Shown here piece by piece: positions 46,617 to 55,856 of a stretch of 64,000 bases of DNA (position 1 is the stretch's first letter; each line of letters starts with the position of its first letter). A program made the position numbers and the translations under genes. The DNA is from Pseudomonadota bacterium (lineage in GTDB: Bacteria > Pseudomonadota > Gammaproteobacteria > Xanthomonadales > Xanthomonadaceae): contig JAFECB010000028.1 of assembly GCA_018242365.1 (NCBI GenBank), positions 1 to 64,000 of the forward strand, written 5' to 3'. A model generated the notes under the pieces. The model had not been told where the DNA came from, ran no database searches, and saw nothing but the letters and a program-made list of their open reading frames with translations.

Positions 46617-46645
46617 AGCGACGCCCGCGCAAAGCGGGCGTCGCT
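46617..46645 (+). terminator. Strong hairpin between bufferin precursor and maturase genes
   Basis: AGCGACGCCCGC pairs perfectly over 12 bp with GCGGGCGTCGCT around the loop GCAAA. Only TTCC follows, not a full U tract. It could attenuate transcription or protect the precursor mRNA 3' end, giving more precursor than enzyme. Confidence 0.75.
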
Positions 46646-46668
46646 TCCTCGCCACCGGATTTCCCGCC

Positions 46669-47514
46669 ATGACCCGCACCCTGCACGGCTTCGGCCTCGG
46701 CCTGCGTCCACCGCACTACGCCAGCTTGCTGGAAGGCGATGCCGGCGCGGTGGACTGGCTGGAAATCGTCAGCGAAAACTTCATGGTCGCGGGTGGCCGG
46801 CCTTTGGCCATGCTGGATCGATGCGCAGAGCGCTGGCCGCTGGCCATGCACGGCGTCTCGCTGAACATCGGCGGCAGCGATCCGCTTGATGGCGAGTATC
46901 TGCAAGCGCTGTCGAAACTGGCCCGGCGCGTGCGCCCGGCACTGATCTCCGACCATCTGTGCTGGACCCGGCATCAGGGGGTGCAATTTCACGACTTGCT
47001 GCCGCTGCCGCAGGACGAAGCCAGCCTGCGCCATGTTGCAATGCGCGTGCACCAGGTGCAGGACGCCATCGGCACACAACTGGTGCTGGAGAACGTGTCC
47101 AGTTATCTGCGTTACGCCGGCGACACGCTGGGCGAAGCCGAATTCCTGTCCGCGCTCGTCGCCGAGACGGGTTGCGGCCTGCTGCTCGACGTCAACAACG
47201 TCTACGTCAACGCGCACAACCACGGCATCGATCCCATCGACTACTTCAATGCCCTGCCTGCACCTGCGGTGAAGCAGATCCACCTGGCCGGACACAGCGC
47301 TGACGCACTCGGCTCGGGCCTGCTGATCGATACCCACGACGCCCCGGTCTGCGCCGAAGTCTGGTCACTGTATGGACAGGCGATGCGTCACTTTGGCCAG
47401 GTCCCGACGATGATCGAGCGCGACGATCACATCCCGCCGCTGGACGCGCTGCTGGCCGAACTCGACATCGCCCGCGGGATAGCCGCGTCCGTGCGGCTGG
47501 AGCTGGCGGCATGA
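46669..47514 (+). CDS. MNIO (DUF692) bufferin maturase
   Basis: 281 residues. The TIM-barrel multinuclear iron oxygenase family is shown by GFGLGLRPPHYASLL, DWLEIVSENFM, HGVSLNIGGSDPLD, ISDHLCW, LENVSSYLRY, LLLDVNNVYVNA, QIHLAGHS, DTHDAPVCAEVW and MIERDDHIPPLDALL; the His, Glu, Asp and Asn residues that bind the iron atoms are present. These enzymes oxidise Cys of the precursor to a 5-thiooxazole in known systems. It ends in a 4-base overlap with the next gene, so it is translated together with BufC. Confidence 0.93.
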   Translation: MTRTLHGFGLGLRPPHYASLLEGDAGAVDWLEIVSENFMVAGGRPLAMLDRCAERWPLAMHGVSLNIGGSDPLDGEYLQALSKLARRVRPALISDHLCWTRHQGVQFHDLLPLPQDEASLRHVAMRVHQVQDAIGTQLVLENVSSYLRYAGDTLGEAEFLSALVAETGCGLLLDVNNVYVNAHNHGIDPIDYFNALPAPAVKQIHLAGHSADALGSGLLIDTHDAPVCAEVWSLYGQAMRHFGQVPTMIERDDHIPPLDALLAELDIARGIAASVRLELAA

Positions 47515-48281
47515 CCGCGCTCATCGCCGTGCAGGGCGCGATGCGCGATTGGTTGCTGGATGGCAATTCCGCAATCGCCAAGCTCATCGCCGGCGATCAC
47601 ACCGACGCACGCCTGCGCATCCATGCCGACGCCTACCGATTGCGCCTGCTCGACGTGCTCGCTAACGACTTTCCCACCACCAAGGCCATGCTGGGCGAGG
47701 ACGCATTCGACGCGCTGGGCCGCGATTACCTGCACGCGCATCCTTCCACCCAGCCCTCGGTGCGCCATTTCGGCCAGGCCTTTGCCGATTGGTTGGCAAC
47801 GCGTAGCGACGTGGCGGAGAGCGTGTCGCAACTCGCGCGTTTCGAATGGACGCAGGGCGAATGTTTCGACGCAGCGGATGCACCGCTGCTGGACATGACC
47901 ACGTTGGCCACGCTGCCCGCGGATGCGTGGCCAACGCTGCGTCTGCATCTGCATCCGGCGGTGCGCCTGCTGACCATGTCCTGCAATGCACCGGCCTTGA
48001 TCGGAGCACACGCGGCAGACGGCACGCTGCCGGCATTGCACCCCGCGCCGCAGGTGTGCTGGCTGCTCTGGTGCAGCGACGGCGATGTGCATTGGCGACA
48101 GCTGGAAGCCGATGAAGCCACCGCATTGCAAGCCGTCCAAACCGGCGAGTCCTTCGCCGAACTCTGCGAACGGATGATGATCTTCCACCAAGGCGACGGC
48201 CCGCTGCGTGCCGCCAGCCTGCTCAAACGCTGGCTGACCGATGGCCTGCTGACCACACCCGGCGACCCACCCTCCGACTGA
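47511..48281 (+). CDS. DUF2063 (BufC/HvfC-like) partner of the MNIO maturase
   Basis: 256 residues. N-terminal DUF2063 domain with RLRIHADAYRLRLLDVLANDFPTTKAMLGEDAFDALGRDYL and PSVRHFGQAFADWL. In studied systems the DUF2063 protein binds precursor and maturase together. ATG at 47511 overlaps the maturase stop. The C-terminal half (residues 130-256) is typical of this branch and lacks enzyme motifs. Confidence 0.92.
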   Translation: MTALIAVQGAMRDWLLDGNSAIAKLIAGDHTDARLRIHADAYRLRLLDVLANDFPTTKAMLGEDAFDALGRDYLHAHPSTQPSVRHFGQAFADWLATRSDVAESVSQLARFEWTQGECFDAADAPLLDMTTLATLPADAWPTLRLHLHPAVRLLTMSCNAPALIGAHAADGTLPALHPAPQVCWLLWCSDGDVHWRQLEADEATALQAVQTGESFAELCERMMIFHQGDGPLRAASLLKRWLTDGLLTTPGDPPSD

Positions 48282-48291
48282 GGACACCACC

Positions 48292-48804
48292 ATGCACCGT
48301 TGCGCCACCTTTGCTCGCGGCCCCGAGGCCGCGACTTCAAGCCCCGCTTTGCCCATGCGTTCCCTGCCGGCGCGCGTGCGCGACTTGCTCACGCGGCAAG
48401 CATGGCTCGGCCCCTTGCTGCTGCGCCTGGTGTTCGGCTGGTTCTGGCTGGAAACCGGCTGGGCCAAATTGCACAACCTCGCGTTCTTCTCGCAACGCTT
48501 CGTCGATTGGGGCATCCCGTTTCCGACCTTGAGCGCCACCGTCTCCGGTGCCACCGACCTGATCGGTGGTGCGCTGCTGATCCTCGGCCTCGGCACGCGT
48601 CTGGCCGCTGTTCCGATGATCATCAACATGCTGGTCGCGCTGGCCGTGGTGGTACTGCCGACCATCACCACCTTCAACGAATTCGTCGAGCTCGATGAAG
48701 TGCTGTATGTCGCGGTGCTGTTCTGGCTGCTGATGGCCGGCCCCGGCAAGGCCAGTCTCGATCATCTGCTGGCGCGCCGGTTATGGCTGGCCGCGCAGCA
48801 GTGA
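48292..48804 (+). CDS. DoxX-family membrane protein of the bufferin locus
   Basis: 170 residues from ATG 48292 (GAGGA eight bases upstream); ATG 48355 is an alternative. Four membrane helices, with the DoxX patterns LRLVFGWFWLETGWAKL and SGATDLIGGALLILGLGTRLAA. DoxX proteins are frequent last members of bufferin-type operons, possibly quinone-linked redox partners. It starts 10 bp after the DUF2063 gene. Confidence 0.92.
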   Translation: MHRCATFARGPEAATSSPALPMRSLPARVRDLLTRQAWLGPLLLRLVFGWFWLETGWAKLHNLAFFSQRFVDWGIPFPTLSATVSGATDLIGGALLILGLGTRLAAVPMIINMLVALAVVVLPTITTFNEFVELDEVLYVAVLFWLLMAGPGKASLDHLLARRLWLAAQQ

Positions 48805-48817
48805 GCGGCGTGCGCGC

Positions 48818-49636
48818 CTACTGCCGTGCGGTGCGCTGCACGGGTGGTGGTGTGCAGCCGGGCGTGGCCCGCCACGGGTTGATGTCCAGCCCACCGCGGC
48901 GGGTATAGCGCGCCTCCACCGACAGCCACTGCGGGGCGCAGCGTGCCGTGATGTCGCTGAAGATGCGCTCGACGCACTGCTCATGAAAATCGGCGTGCTC
49001 GCGATAGCTGACCAGATAGCGCAGCAAGCCAGCGCGGTCGATGCGCGAACCGCGATAGGCAACGCGCACATCGGCCCAATCCGGCTGCCCGGTCACCGGG
49101 CAGTTGGATTTGAGCAGGGCGCTGCACAGGGTTTCTTCGACGCACTCGCCCGCGGCGGACAACAGGGTTGGATCGGGTGGGCCGTAGTGGTCGATGGAAA
49201 TATCGAGCGCGTCGATGCATTCGCCGGTCGCACCCGCATCGATCGGCGCGACACCGAACGCCAGCGCCACCGCCGCACCCGCCGCGGCGGACAAGTCCGC
49301 TTCGATCTGCAGCTGGACCGCTTGCATCGAGGCGAAGCGTTCGCCGTTGAGCGAGTTGAGATAGAGCTTGAGCGATTTCGATTCGATCAGGCAGGGCGAA
49401 TCCGACGGCACCGACACTGTCGCGGTTGCCACCACCGGCTTGCCGCGCGCATCCAGCCACGATAATTCCCACGCCTGCCATCGATCGTGTCCGACGAAGG
49501 GCAAGGCCGCGTGCACCAAGCCCAAGGCTTCGCGACCGACCGAGCGTGCAATCGGGAACAACAGGCCCGCATCCCGTCGCGTGGGATACTCAACCTCACG
49601 ACCGAGCGGGGACGCGTGAATGGAAGGATCGCTCAT
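48818..49636 (-). CDS. queF: NADPH-dependent 7-cyano-7-deazaguanine reductase QueF
   Basis: 272 residues, the length of E. coli-type two-domain QueF. The catalytic Cys lies in [17 protein letters not shown], and Glu/His residues in the [11 protein letters not shown] region bind substrate. It reduces the nitrile preQ0 to preQ1 for queuosine in tRNA. Its ATG overlaps the zapE stop by 4 bases. Confidence 0.95.
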   Translation of the reverse strand: MSDPSIHASPLGREVEYPTRRDAGLLFPIARSVGREALGLVHAALPFVGHDRWQAWELSWLDARGKPVVATATVSVPSDSPCLIESKSLKLYLNSLNGERFASMQAVQLQIEADLSAAAGAAVALAFGVAPIDAGATGECIDALDISIDHYGPPDPTLLSAAGECVEETLCSALLKSNCPVTGQPDWADVRVAYRGSRIDRAGLLRYLVSYREHADFHEQCVERIFSDITARCAPQWLSVEARYTRRGGLDINPWRATPGCTPPPVQRTARQ

Positions 49637-50793
49637 CGACCGTGGTGCCCGATGCTGAAGTAATCGGTGGACTGCATTTCCACGAGGCGCGACGCCGTGC
49701 GTTCGAATGCACCGGCAATGCGCTCGCCGGCATAGAGTGCCATCGGCGCGGCGTCAGCGGTGCACACCAGATTCACGTGGCGGTCGTAGAGTTCATCGAT
49801 CAGGTTGACGAAACGGCGCGCGGCATCGTCGCGCAGTGCATCCATGCGCGGGATACCGCCGACCAGCAGGGTGTGGAACTCGCTGGCGATCTCGATGTAA
49901 TCGGCGCTGCCACGCGGGCCTTCGCAAAGCGCTTCGAAATCGAACCAGCACATGCCCTTGCTGCGCGCACGCACGGGGATGCGCCGGCCTTCGACCACGA
50001 TCCCGGCGTCCATGTGGCTTGCATCGCCACCCAATTCGCGCCAGCGCTGCGCCAGCCAGGCATCCGATTGCGCGTCCAGCGGTGCGCGGTAGACCGGCGA
50101 GCGGGTCAGCGCGCGCAGGCGATAGTCGGTCGTACTGATCAATTCGACGACGTCACAACGCTGCTCCAGCAGGGCAATCGCCGGCAGGAAACGTGCGCGT
50201 TGCAGGCCATCGCGATACAGATCCTGCGGGGCCGCATTGGAACTGGTGACCAGCACCACGCCCTCATCGAAGAGTTTCTCCAGCAGCCGCCCCAGCAACA
50301 TCGCATCGCCGATATCGATCACGAAGAATTCGTCCAGCACCAGCACGCGCAGGCGTTGTCGCCACTCGCGCGCCACCAGGGCCAGCGGATCGGGCTGGTC
50401 GGCATGTGCATGCAGCTGTTCCTGCACCTCGCGCATGAAGCGGTGGAAGTGGGTGCGGTGCTTGCCGTTGCCGTCATTTCCATCCGCCGCACGTGCCGCA
50501 TCCGTCGCGGACTTGGCCCGCACCTCGGGCAGTGGCAGGCCGTCGTAAAACAGATCGATCAGGAAGGTCTTGCCGCGCCCGACGCCGCCCCACAGATACA
50601 GGCCACGCACCGATGCCTGCGTTTGCGCGCCCAGCAGGCGGCGCAGGAATCCGGGCGCAGGCGCGTCCTTCAACAGGTCCGCGTGGATACGATCCAGTAC
50701 CGCCAGCGGTGCCTGTTGTGCCGGATCGTCCTGCCAGTCACCGCGCGCCACGCCCTCGGCGTAGCGCCGGGAAGGAAGCATGGCCTCGCTCAT
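49633..50793 (-). CDS. zapE: Cell division protein ZapE (AFG1-like ATPase)
   Basis: 386 residues from ATG 50793; ATG 50781 is an alternative. Walker [17 protein letters not shown], Walker [12 protein letters not shown] and sensor [11 protein letters not shown] place it in the AFG1/ZapE family, and EFFV-type Walker B is common in this group. ZapE acts on the FtsZ ring under stress. The start overlaps the stop of the upstream hydrolase gene and its end overlaps queF, so the three are one coupled operon. Confidence 0.93.
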   Translation of the reverse strand: MSEAMLPSRRYAEGVARGDWQDDPAQQAPLAVLDRIHADLLKDAPAPGFLRRLLGAQTQASVRGLYLWGGVGRGKTFLIDLFYDGLPLPEVRAKSATDAARAADGNDGNGKHRTHFHRFMREVQEQLHAHADQPDPLALVAREWRQRLRVLVLDEFFVIDIGDAMLLGRLLEKLFDEGVVLVTSSNAAPQDLYRDGLQRARFLPAIALLEQRCDVVELISTTDYRLRALTRSPVYRAPLDAQSDAWLAQRWRELGGDASHMDAGIVVEGRRIPVRARSKGMCWFDFEALCEGPRGSADYIEIASEFHTLLVGGIPRMDALRDDAARRFVNLIDELYDRHVNLVCTADAAPMALYAGERIAGAFERTASRLVEMQSTDYFSIGHHGR

Positions 50794-51464
50794 GCCGACG
50801 GTGGCAGCGGCAGCCAGCCGCGAATGCCGGCTTTCACGACACCGCGCAGGTCCATCAATTTGCGATGGAAGAAGTGGCTGGCCCCTTCCATCTCGATCAA
50901 CTGCGGTGGCTTCGACAATCCGGCCACCCAATGGCGCACGGCATCGGCATCGACGATTTCATCGACATCGCCCTGGATCACCAACCACGGCACCGTCGGC
51001 AGCAGCACGCTGGCGAAGTCCCAATCACGGCCCACCGGCGGCGCAATCGTGATCAAGGCACTGGCCTGCAGTTCGACACAGGCGCGTAACGCGATCCACG
51101 ACCCAAAGCTGAACCCGGCCAGCCACAGCGCGTGGTTGGGATACTGTGCCCGCGCCCACGCGGCGACAGCGCGCAAATCGTCGAGCTCACCACGCCCTTC
51201 GTCGAACGCCCCTTCGGAATGGCCCACACCGCGAAAATTGAAGCGCAGCACCGTCACCCCCGACTCGCGCAGGGCGCGCGCGGTCATCGTCACCACCTTG
51301 TTGTGCATGGTGCCGCCGCCGGTCGGCAGCGGATGGCAGACGATAGCCAACACCGGCTGCGCGGGTGCGTCCGGCAGGCCCAACGCTGCCTCGATGACGC
51401 CCGCAGGCCCACCGATCTCGAAGTGCGATTCGTCACGCGCGATCTGGCCAACGCTCTCGATCAT
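50790..51464 (-). CDS. COG2945-type alpha/beta hydrolase
   Basis: 224 residues. AIVCHPLPTGGGTMHNKVV (oxyanion side), WLAGFSFGSWIAL (nucleophile Ser in GFSFG), VIQGDVDEIVDA (Asp) and GASHFFHRKLMDL (His) complete the catalytic set. No signal peptide. Natural substrate unknown. Confidence 0.92.
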   Translation of the reverse strand: MIESVGQIARDESHFEIGGPAGVIEAALGLPDAPAQPVLAIVCHPLPTGGGTMHNKVVTMTARALRESGVTVLRFNFRGVGHSEGAFDEGRGELDDLRAVAAWARAQYPNHALWLAGFSFGSWIALRACVELQASALITIAPPVGRDWDFASVLLPTVPWLVIQGDVDEIVDADAVRHWVAGLSKPPQLIEMEGASHFFHRKLMDLRGVVKAGIRGWLPLPPSA

Positions 51465-51516
51465 GCGTTTGATCCTGCCAGAGCCACCGTCATCGCACTG
51501 TCGTTCACCCGCATGG

Positions 51517-52698
51517 TCAATCCAGCACCCGGCAGAACACCGCCTTCAGGTAGCGCGACTCCGGCACCTGCGCCAGCCACGGATGATCGGCACCGGCGCC
51601 GGCGACTTTCAGCACCTGCACGGTGCGGCCGGCGTAGAACGCGGCGCGGCGCAGCATGTCGAGGAATTGTTCCTCGCTGACCAGGCCGGTGCAGCTGAAG
51701 GTGGCGAACAGCCCGCCCGGCTTGACCACGCCCAGGGCCAGCTTGTTCATGTCGAGGTATTTCTTCAGCGCATTGATGACCTGCTCGCGATCGCGGGTCA
51801 TCTTCGCCGGGTCGAGTATGACTATGTCGAATTGCTCGCCATTGATCGCCGCATCGCGCAGCCACGGGAAGATATCGGCCTGGATGAAACGCGGCTTGAC
51901 CTTGTTGAGGTGGGCGTTCTCCTTGGCAATTTCCAGCACCGCCGGATCGATATCAATCCCCACCACCTCGCTGGCCCCGCGCGCCGCCGCGTACACACCG
52001 AAACCGCCGGTGTTGCAGCACAGGTCCAGCACGCGCCTGCCTTCGCACTGGCGACTGAGCCACTCGCGATTCTCGCGCTGGTCGGCAAAGAACCCGGTCT
52101 TGTGCGCACCGGCCGGGTCGGCGCGGAAGCGGATGCCGTATTCGGTGACCGTGGCCGGCAAGGTGCCCTGGGTATCCTTGTAGTCGAAGCTTTCCTGCTT
52201 CTGCACATGCTCGTCGGCAAAGCTGTGGAAGCGGCAGCCGGGAAAATGCTCGCGCAGCGCATCGAAGATGATCGACCGATGCCGCCACGCGCCGGCGCTG
52301 AAGAATTCGACCACCAGCAGGTCGTCGTAGCGATCCACCACCAAGCCGCTGATGCCATCGCCTTCGCTGTGGACCACGCGCCAGGCATTGCCCACGGCGT
52401 CCAGCTTCAGGAATTCACGGCGCAGACGTACCGCCTCGCCGATCTTGCGCACGAACCAGTCGGCATCCACCGCCACGTCCGGATCCTTCTCCAGCATCCG
52501 TAGCGCAATTCGTGAATGGCCGTTGTAGAAGCCACGGCCAATCCACACGCCGTCCACGCCGACCACATCGACAATACTGCCGGGCTTGGGCTTTTGCGCG
52601 GGCTTTTCCACCAGCCGCTGGAAAATCCACGGGTGGGTCGAGTTCCAGGCGTTCTTGAGCTGGACGACGGGCAGGGCTTCGGTCATGGCGGCGTTCAT
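51517..52698 (-). CDS. RlmI-like 23S rRNA (cytosine-5) methyltransferase
   Basis: 393 residues from ATG 52698 (or 389 from 52686). N-terminal PUA domain (LKNAWNSTHPWIFQRLVEKP), then a Rossmann SAM domain with motif I RVLDLCCNTGGFGVYAA, DIVILDPAKMT and a Cys-containing FSCTGLVSEEQF loop like the catalytic loop of COG1092 enzymes. E. coli RlmI makes m5C1962 in 23S rRNA and has nearly the same length (396). The DPAK rather than DPPK motif leaves the exact target slightly open. Confidence 0.88.
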   Translation of the reverse strand: MNAAMTEALPVVQLKNAWNSTHPWIFQRLVEKPAQKPKPGSIVDVVGVDGVWIGRGFYNGHSRIALRMLEKDPDVAVDADWFVRKIGEAVRLRREFLKLDAVGNAWRVVHSEGDGISGLVVDRYDDLLVVEFFSAGAWRHRSIIFDALREHFPGCRFHSFADEHVQKQESFDYKDTQGTLPATVTEYGIRFRADPAGAHKTGFFADQRENREWLSRQCEGRRVLDLCCNTGGFGVYAAARGASEVVGIDIDPAVLEIAKENAHLNKVKPRFIQADIFPWLRDAAINGEQFDIVILDPAKMTRDREQVINALKKYLDMNKLALGVVKPGGLFATFSCTGLVSEEQFLDMLRRAAFYAGRTVQVLKVAGAGADHPWLAQVPESRYLKAVFCRVLD

Positions 52699-52724
52699 GT
52701 TTCTGTCACAAAGACCGGGTATTG

Positions 52725-52850
52725 TCGCCCAAGAAGGGGAGTAACTCCGCGCGCGGACGTCGTCAGTACGGGTCAGGCATCGCCTCACCCCGGCGCCGCG
52801 GCAGGCCAAGGGCCCGTGAGTGAGACCTTCGCCGACGGGCGAAGCGCGCT
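52725..52850 (+). promoter_or_regulatory. yybP-ykoY manganese riboswitch upstream of terC
   Basis: The 5' conserved box AGGGGAGTAACT at 52735-52746, CGTCGTCAGTACGGG at 52758-52772 and the 3' box GAGTGAGACCTTCGCC at 52818-52833 match the yybP-ykoY (mntP-like) aptamer, with internal GC stems between. A hairpin CTTCGCC-GAC-GGCGAAG follows at 52828-52844 and may be part of the expression switch. Located 56 bp before the terC ribosome site. This class senses Mn2+ and often controls TerC/Alx proteins. Confidence 0.88.
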
Positions 52851-52905
52851 TCCTTTCCATGTGCCCTGCATGGACGCGTCCGCCACGTAACCGGTGGAGG
52901 CATGC

Positions 52906-53859
52906 ATGGAAACGATCGGAACCCCTTTCCTTTGGCTGGTTTTCGCAGGCGTGGTGATCGCCGCGCTACTGGCCGACTTGGTGCTGATGCGCCACGGTGG
53001 CCCGCACAAGGTCAGCTTCAAGGAGGCTGCGTGGTGGAGCCTTGGCTGGGTGGCGCTGGCGCTGGCCTTCAACGGCTGGCTGTGGTGGCACGCCGGGCAG
53101 CAATTCGGTGCCGACGCCGGCGGCCGCATCGGCATGGAGTTCCTGACCGGCTATCTGGTCGAGAAAGCGCTGGCGGTGGACAACATCTTCGTGTTCCTGA
53201 TGTTGTTCAACTATTTCGCGGTGCCGGAAATGCAGCGCCAGCGTGCGCTGGTGATCGGCATCATCGGCGCGATTGTCCTGCGCGCGATCCTGATCTTCGC
53301 CGGCGCGCTGCTGCTGGCGAAATTCCACTGGGTGCTCTACCTGTTCGGTGCCTTTCTGCTGCTCACCGGTATCAAGATGTGGCGCGCCGCCGGCCAGGAA
53401 CCCGACCTCGACACCAACCCGGTCCTGCGCTGGCTCACCGCGCACGTGCCCTTCCTGCGCCGCTACCACGGCGGTGCGCTGTGGCTTGGCCACGGTAGCC
53501 GGCGCAAATTCACCCCGCTGTTCGTGGTGATCATCATGCTCGGCATCACCGACGTGATCTTCGCGGTGGATTCGATCCCGGCGATCTTCGCAATCACCAC
53601 CGACCCCTTCATCGTGCTGACCTCGAACGTGTTCGCGGTGCTCGGCCTGCGTGCGATGTTCTTCCTGCTGCAAGGCATGGCCGACCGCTTCCACCTGCTG
53701 CCCTACGGGCTGGCGTTGGTGCTGGCCTTCATCGGCGCGAAGATGCTCTTGCTCGACGTGGTCAAGCTGCCGACCCTGCTGTCGCTGGGCGTGGTCGCGC
53801 TGATCATCGGCTGCACCATTGCACTGAGCCTGTTGCGGCCGGCGCAGGCGAAGACGTAA
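52906..53859 (+). CDS. TerC/Alx-family membrane protein
   Basis: 317 residues from ATG 52906 (GGAGG five bases upstream). About nine membrane helices with the family motifs EFLTGYLVEKALAVDNIFVFLMLFNYF and VIIMLGITDVIFAVDSIPAIFAITTDPFIV, whose acidic residues in the helices suit cation transport. Length matches E. coli Alx (321). Alx exports Mn2+, and the leader riboswitch supports the same role here. Confidence 0.94.
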   Translation: METIGTPFLWLVFAGVVIAALLADLVLMRHGGPHKVSFKEAAWWSLGWVALALAFNGWLWWHAGQQFGADAGGRIGMEFLTGYLVEKALAVDNIFVFLMLFNYFAVPEMQRQRALVIGIIGAIVLRAILIFAGALLLAKFHWVLYLFGAFLLLTGIKMWRAAGQEPDLDTNPVLRWLTAHVPFLRRYHGGALWLGHGSRRKFTPLFVVIIMLGITDVIFAVDSIPAIFAITTDPFIVLTSNVFAVLGLRAMFFLLQGMADRFHLLPYGLALVLAFIGAKMLLLDVVKLPTLLSLGVVALIIGCTIALSLLRPAQAKT

Positions 53860-53890
53860 GCCGTGTCTCGACCCGCCCTACTCAACAGTT

Positions 53891-53912
53891 CCCGCCAGCA
53901 ATGGCTGGCGGG
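53891..53912. terminator. Possible shared terminator hairpin
   Basis: CCCGCCAGC and GCTGGCGGG pair around AAT between the convergent ends of terC and the beta-helix lipoprotein. No U tract on either side, so efficiency is uncertain. Confidence 0.5.
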
Positions 53913-53958
53913 TCACGTTCGATGCAATGCAGTCATCACGTGAGCCTGGCCCCGCTCC

Positions 53959-55590
53959 TCATGGCGTTGGCCAGGCCTGCGCCTGCAGCGGATGCGGATA
54001 TTGATACGGCGTGTAGCCGGGGCGCGGCTTGATGTGGTAGTCCCGGCCTTCCTTGAAGTACGCGGCACAGACATCCCAATTGTCGCCGCCCAACGAGACG
54101 TTGTTGTTGGTATTGCCCCAGATGTAGAGATCGGTGGTCTGGTCATATGCCGGATACGCCGGCTTCGGGCTGTCGGTGCAGCCTTCGTTCTCCACGGTCA
54201 GCCACAGGCCATAGGGCGGATTGCCGGGTGCCCAACTCAGGCCGAGCTGGATCGTGTTGTTGAAGAACACGCCGTCGCCTCCGCGGAACACCGCACCCGT
54301 CGCCGACGCCGGGGCGGGGATGCCGGTCATCTCGAAGGTGTTGTTGTAGACCTCGAATGATCGAGTCCCGTGCGCGCCATCGCCGCGGCCATGCGCATCC
54401 ACCATGCCCCACCAGCGCGCGCGGTAGGTGGTGACCTGCCGGTTGTGGCGGAACACGTAGCGGGCACCGCCATTGGCGGCGATGTTGTGGCGGTTGTCCT
54501 CGAAATAACTGTCTTCCACGAACACGTTGTTGGCGCTGCCGTAGTCCGGTGCGGGCCAGTCGTCGGCACCGTACACGGACACGCCATAGCCCAGTCCCAC
54601 CTTCATGTTGCCGACGAATTCATTGTGATCGATCAGGCCGCGCAGCCCGGTGCTGGTGCCGTTCAGCGGCTTGCTGCGCAGGTCGATACCCGAATAGCCG
54701 AATTTCTCGAAACGCGCGTCGTGAATGCGGAAGTCCCTGCAGGCAAACAGTTTGACGCCGTAATCGAAGGCCAGCAATTGCGGGAAGGTCTGGTCGTCCG
54801 ACCCCACGAACGTGCCCTCGGTGCCATTGCCTTCCAGGGTCATCCCGGACAGGCGCACACGGGTGCTGGCATTGCAGTCGAACACGAACAATGCGGTCAG
54901 GGCGATATCGTTTTCGCTGGTGTTGTCATCGCTGATGTACGAGCCACGACGAATCCGGGTCGCATCCTTGCCCGCGCCGCGAATCCACAGGCTCTTGTTG
55001 ACGACCACCTTGTCCAGCCCGTTCCAGTCGCAGCGCGGCCCGGCCGGGATCTGCACGATGTCGCCCGGCGCGGCACTGTCCACTGCCGCCTGGACGTCGT
55101 GGCGGCTGCAACTGGCAGCGGTAACCACGTCGTCGCCCCCGGTGGTCACCGTCAGCTGCGCCGGCTGGCTGGCTACGCTGCCGAAGCGGTTGCTGACAAT
55201 GACCTTGTAGCTGCCGGCATCGGCGGGCATGGCCATCGGGATCACGCAGGTTGCGCTGCGACAACTGGCCACGCTCTTGTTGTCGTGGTACCAGCGATAG
55301 CTCAGCGGCAATGCGCCGGTCGCGGTCACGCTGAAGGACGCCGACGCGCCCGAGGCCACGCTCACGCTGGCCGGTTGCCCGGTGATGGTCGGCTTCTTGC
55401 CGGGTCGCGGGATGCGGACGCTGTTGGCAGCTACCGGGGATGCCGCCTCAGCAGCATCGCTGTTCCCGAATTCGAAATCACAGGCCGGCAGTGCTAAACA
55501 AAGCCCGGTAATGGCCAAGCCCCAGGCACAGCGTGACAGTTTGGTGTGCCCATTGGTGTTCCCAGCGCGTTCGACAGATCCACGAGCCAT
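53959..55590 (-). CDS. Exported beta-helix lipoprotein with Ig-like domain
   Basis: 543 residues from ATG 55590 (GGAG seven bases upstream); the frame is open to 55659 without a ribosome site. A lipobox (LCLALPACDFEF) suggests lipidation near residue 37. An Ig-like domain follows (about 65-155: PTITGQPASVSVASGASASFSVTATGA, DAGSYKVIVSNRFGS), then a right-handed parallel beta-helix (VQAAVDSAAPGDIVQIPAG, then runs such as RDFRIHDARFEKFGYSGIDL). Such folds are common in polysaccharide lyases and surface proteins; no catalytic set could be assigned. Confidence 0.82.
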   Translation of the reverse strand: MARGSVERAGNTNGHTKLSRCAWGLAITGLCLALPACDFEFGNSDAAEAASPVAANSVRIPRPGKKPTITGQPASVSVASGASASFSVTATGALPLSYRWYHDNKSVASCRSATCVIPMAMPADAGSYKVIVSNRFGSVASQPAQLTVTTGGDDVVTAASCSRHDVQAAVDSAAPGDIVQIPAGPRCDWNGLDKVVVNKSLWIRGAGKDATRIRRGSYISDDNTSENDIALTALFVFDCNASTRVRLSGMTLEGNGTEGTFVGSDDQTFPQLLAFDYGVKLFACRDFRIHDARFEKFGYSGIDLRSKPLNGTSTGLRGLIDHNEFVGNMKVGLGYGVSVYGADDWPAPDYGSANNVFVEDSYFEDNRHNIAANGGARYVFRHNRQVTTYRARWWGMVDAHGRGDGAHGTRSFEVYNNTFEMTGIPAPASATGAVFRGGDGVFFNNTIQLGLSWAPGNPPYGLWLTVENEGCTDSPKPAYPAYDQTTDLYIWGNTNNNVSLGGDNWDVCAAYFKEGRDYHIKPRPGYTPYQYPHPLQAQAWPTP

Positions 55591-55856
55591 GGCGCAACTC
55601 CATCCGAGTACGGGAAAGGTGGCCACCCTGACCGAACCGGTCCGCGGGAAGCGTTTCAAACGATAACAGGTAAAAGCTCGCTATCCCGTTGTTGCTCATG
55701 ACTATTTCTGCGTGTTTCAATCCTTGTAATGCATAAGCCTTGCTAGGTCAGGAATACATCCTGGCCTTGTTGCCTGGCCTGACGGCCCGCGACATTGCAA
55801 AGCGCTACGCCATGCCCCATGTCGTGTTCATGGCCACTCCGTCCACCCGCGATAGC

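Noticed and set aside
49426..52503. A 1025-codon open frame on the plus strand
   Set aside because: It lies antisense to queF, zapE, a hydrolase and the RlmI-like gene, all of which have clear motifs. It is a by-product of high-GC codon use, has no ribosome site, and its translation is rich in His, Arg and Gly without a fold.
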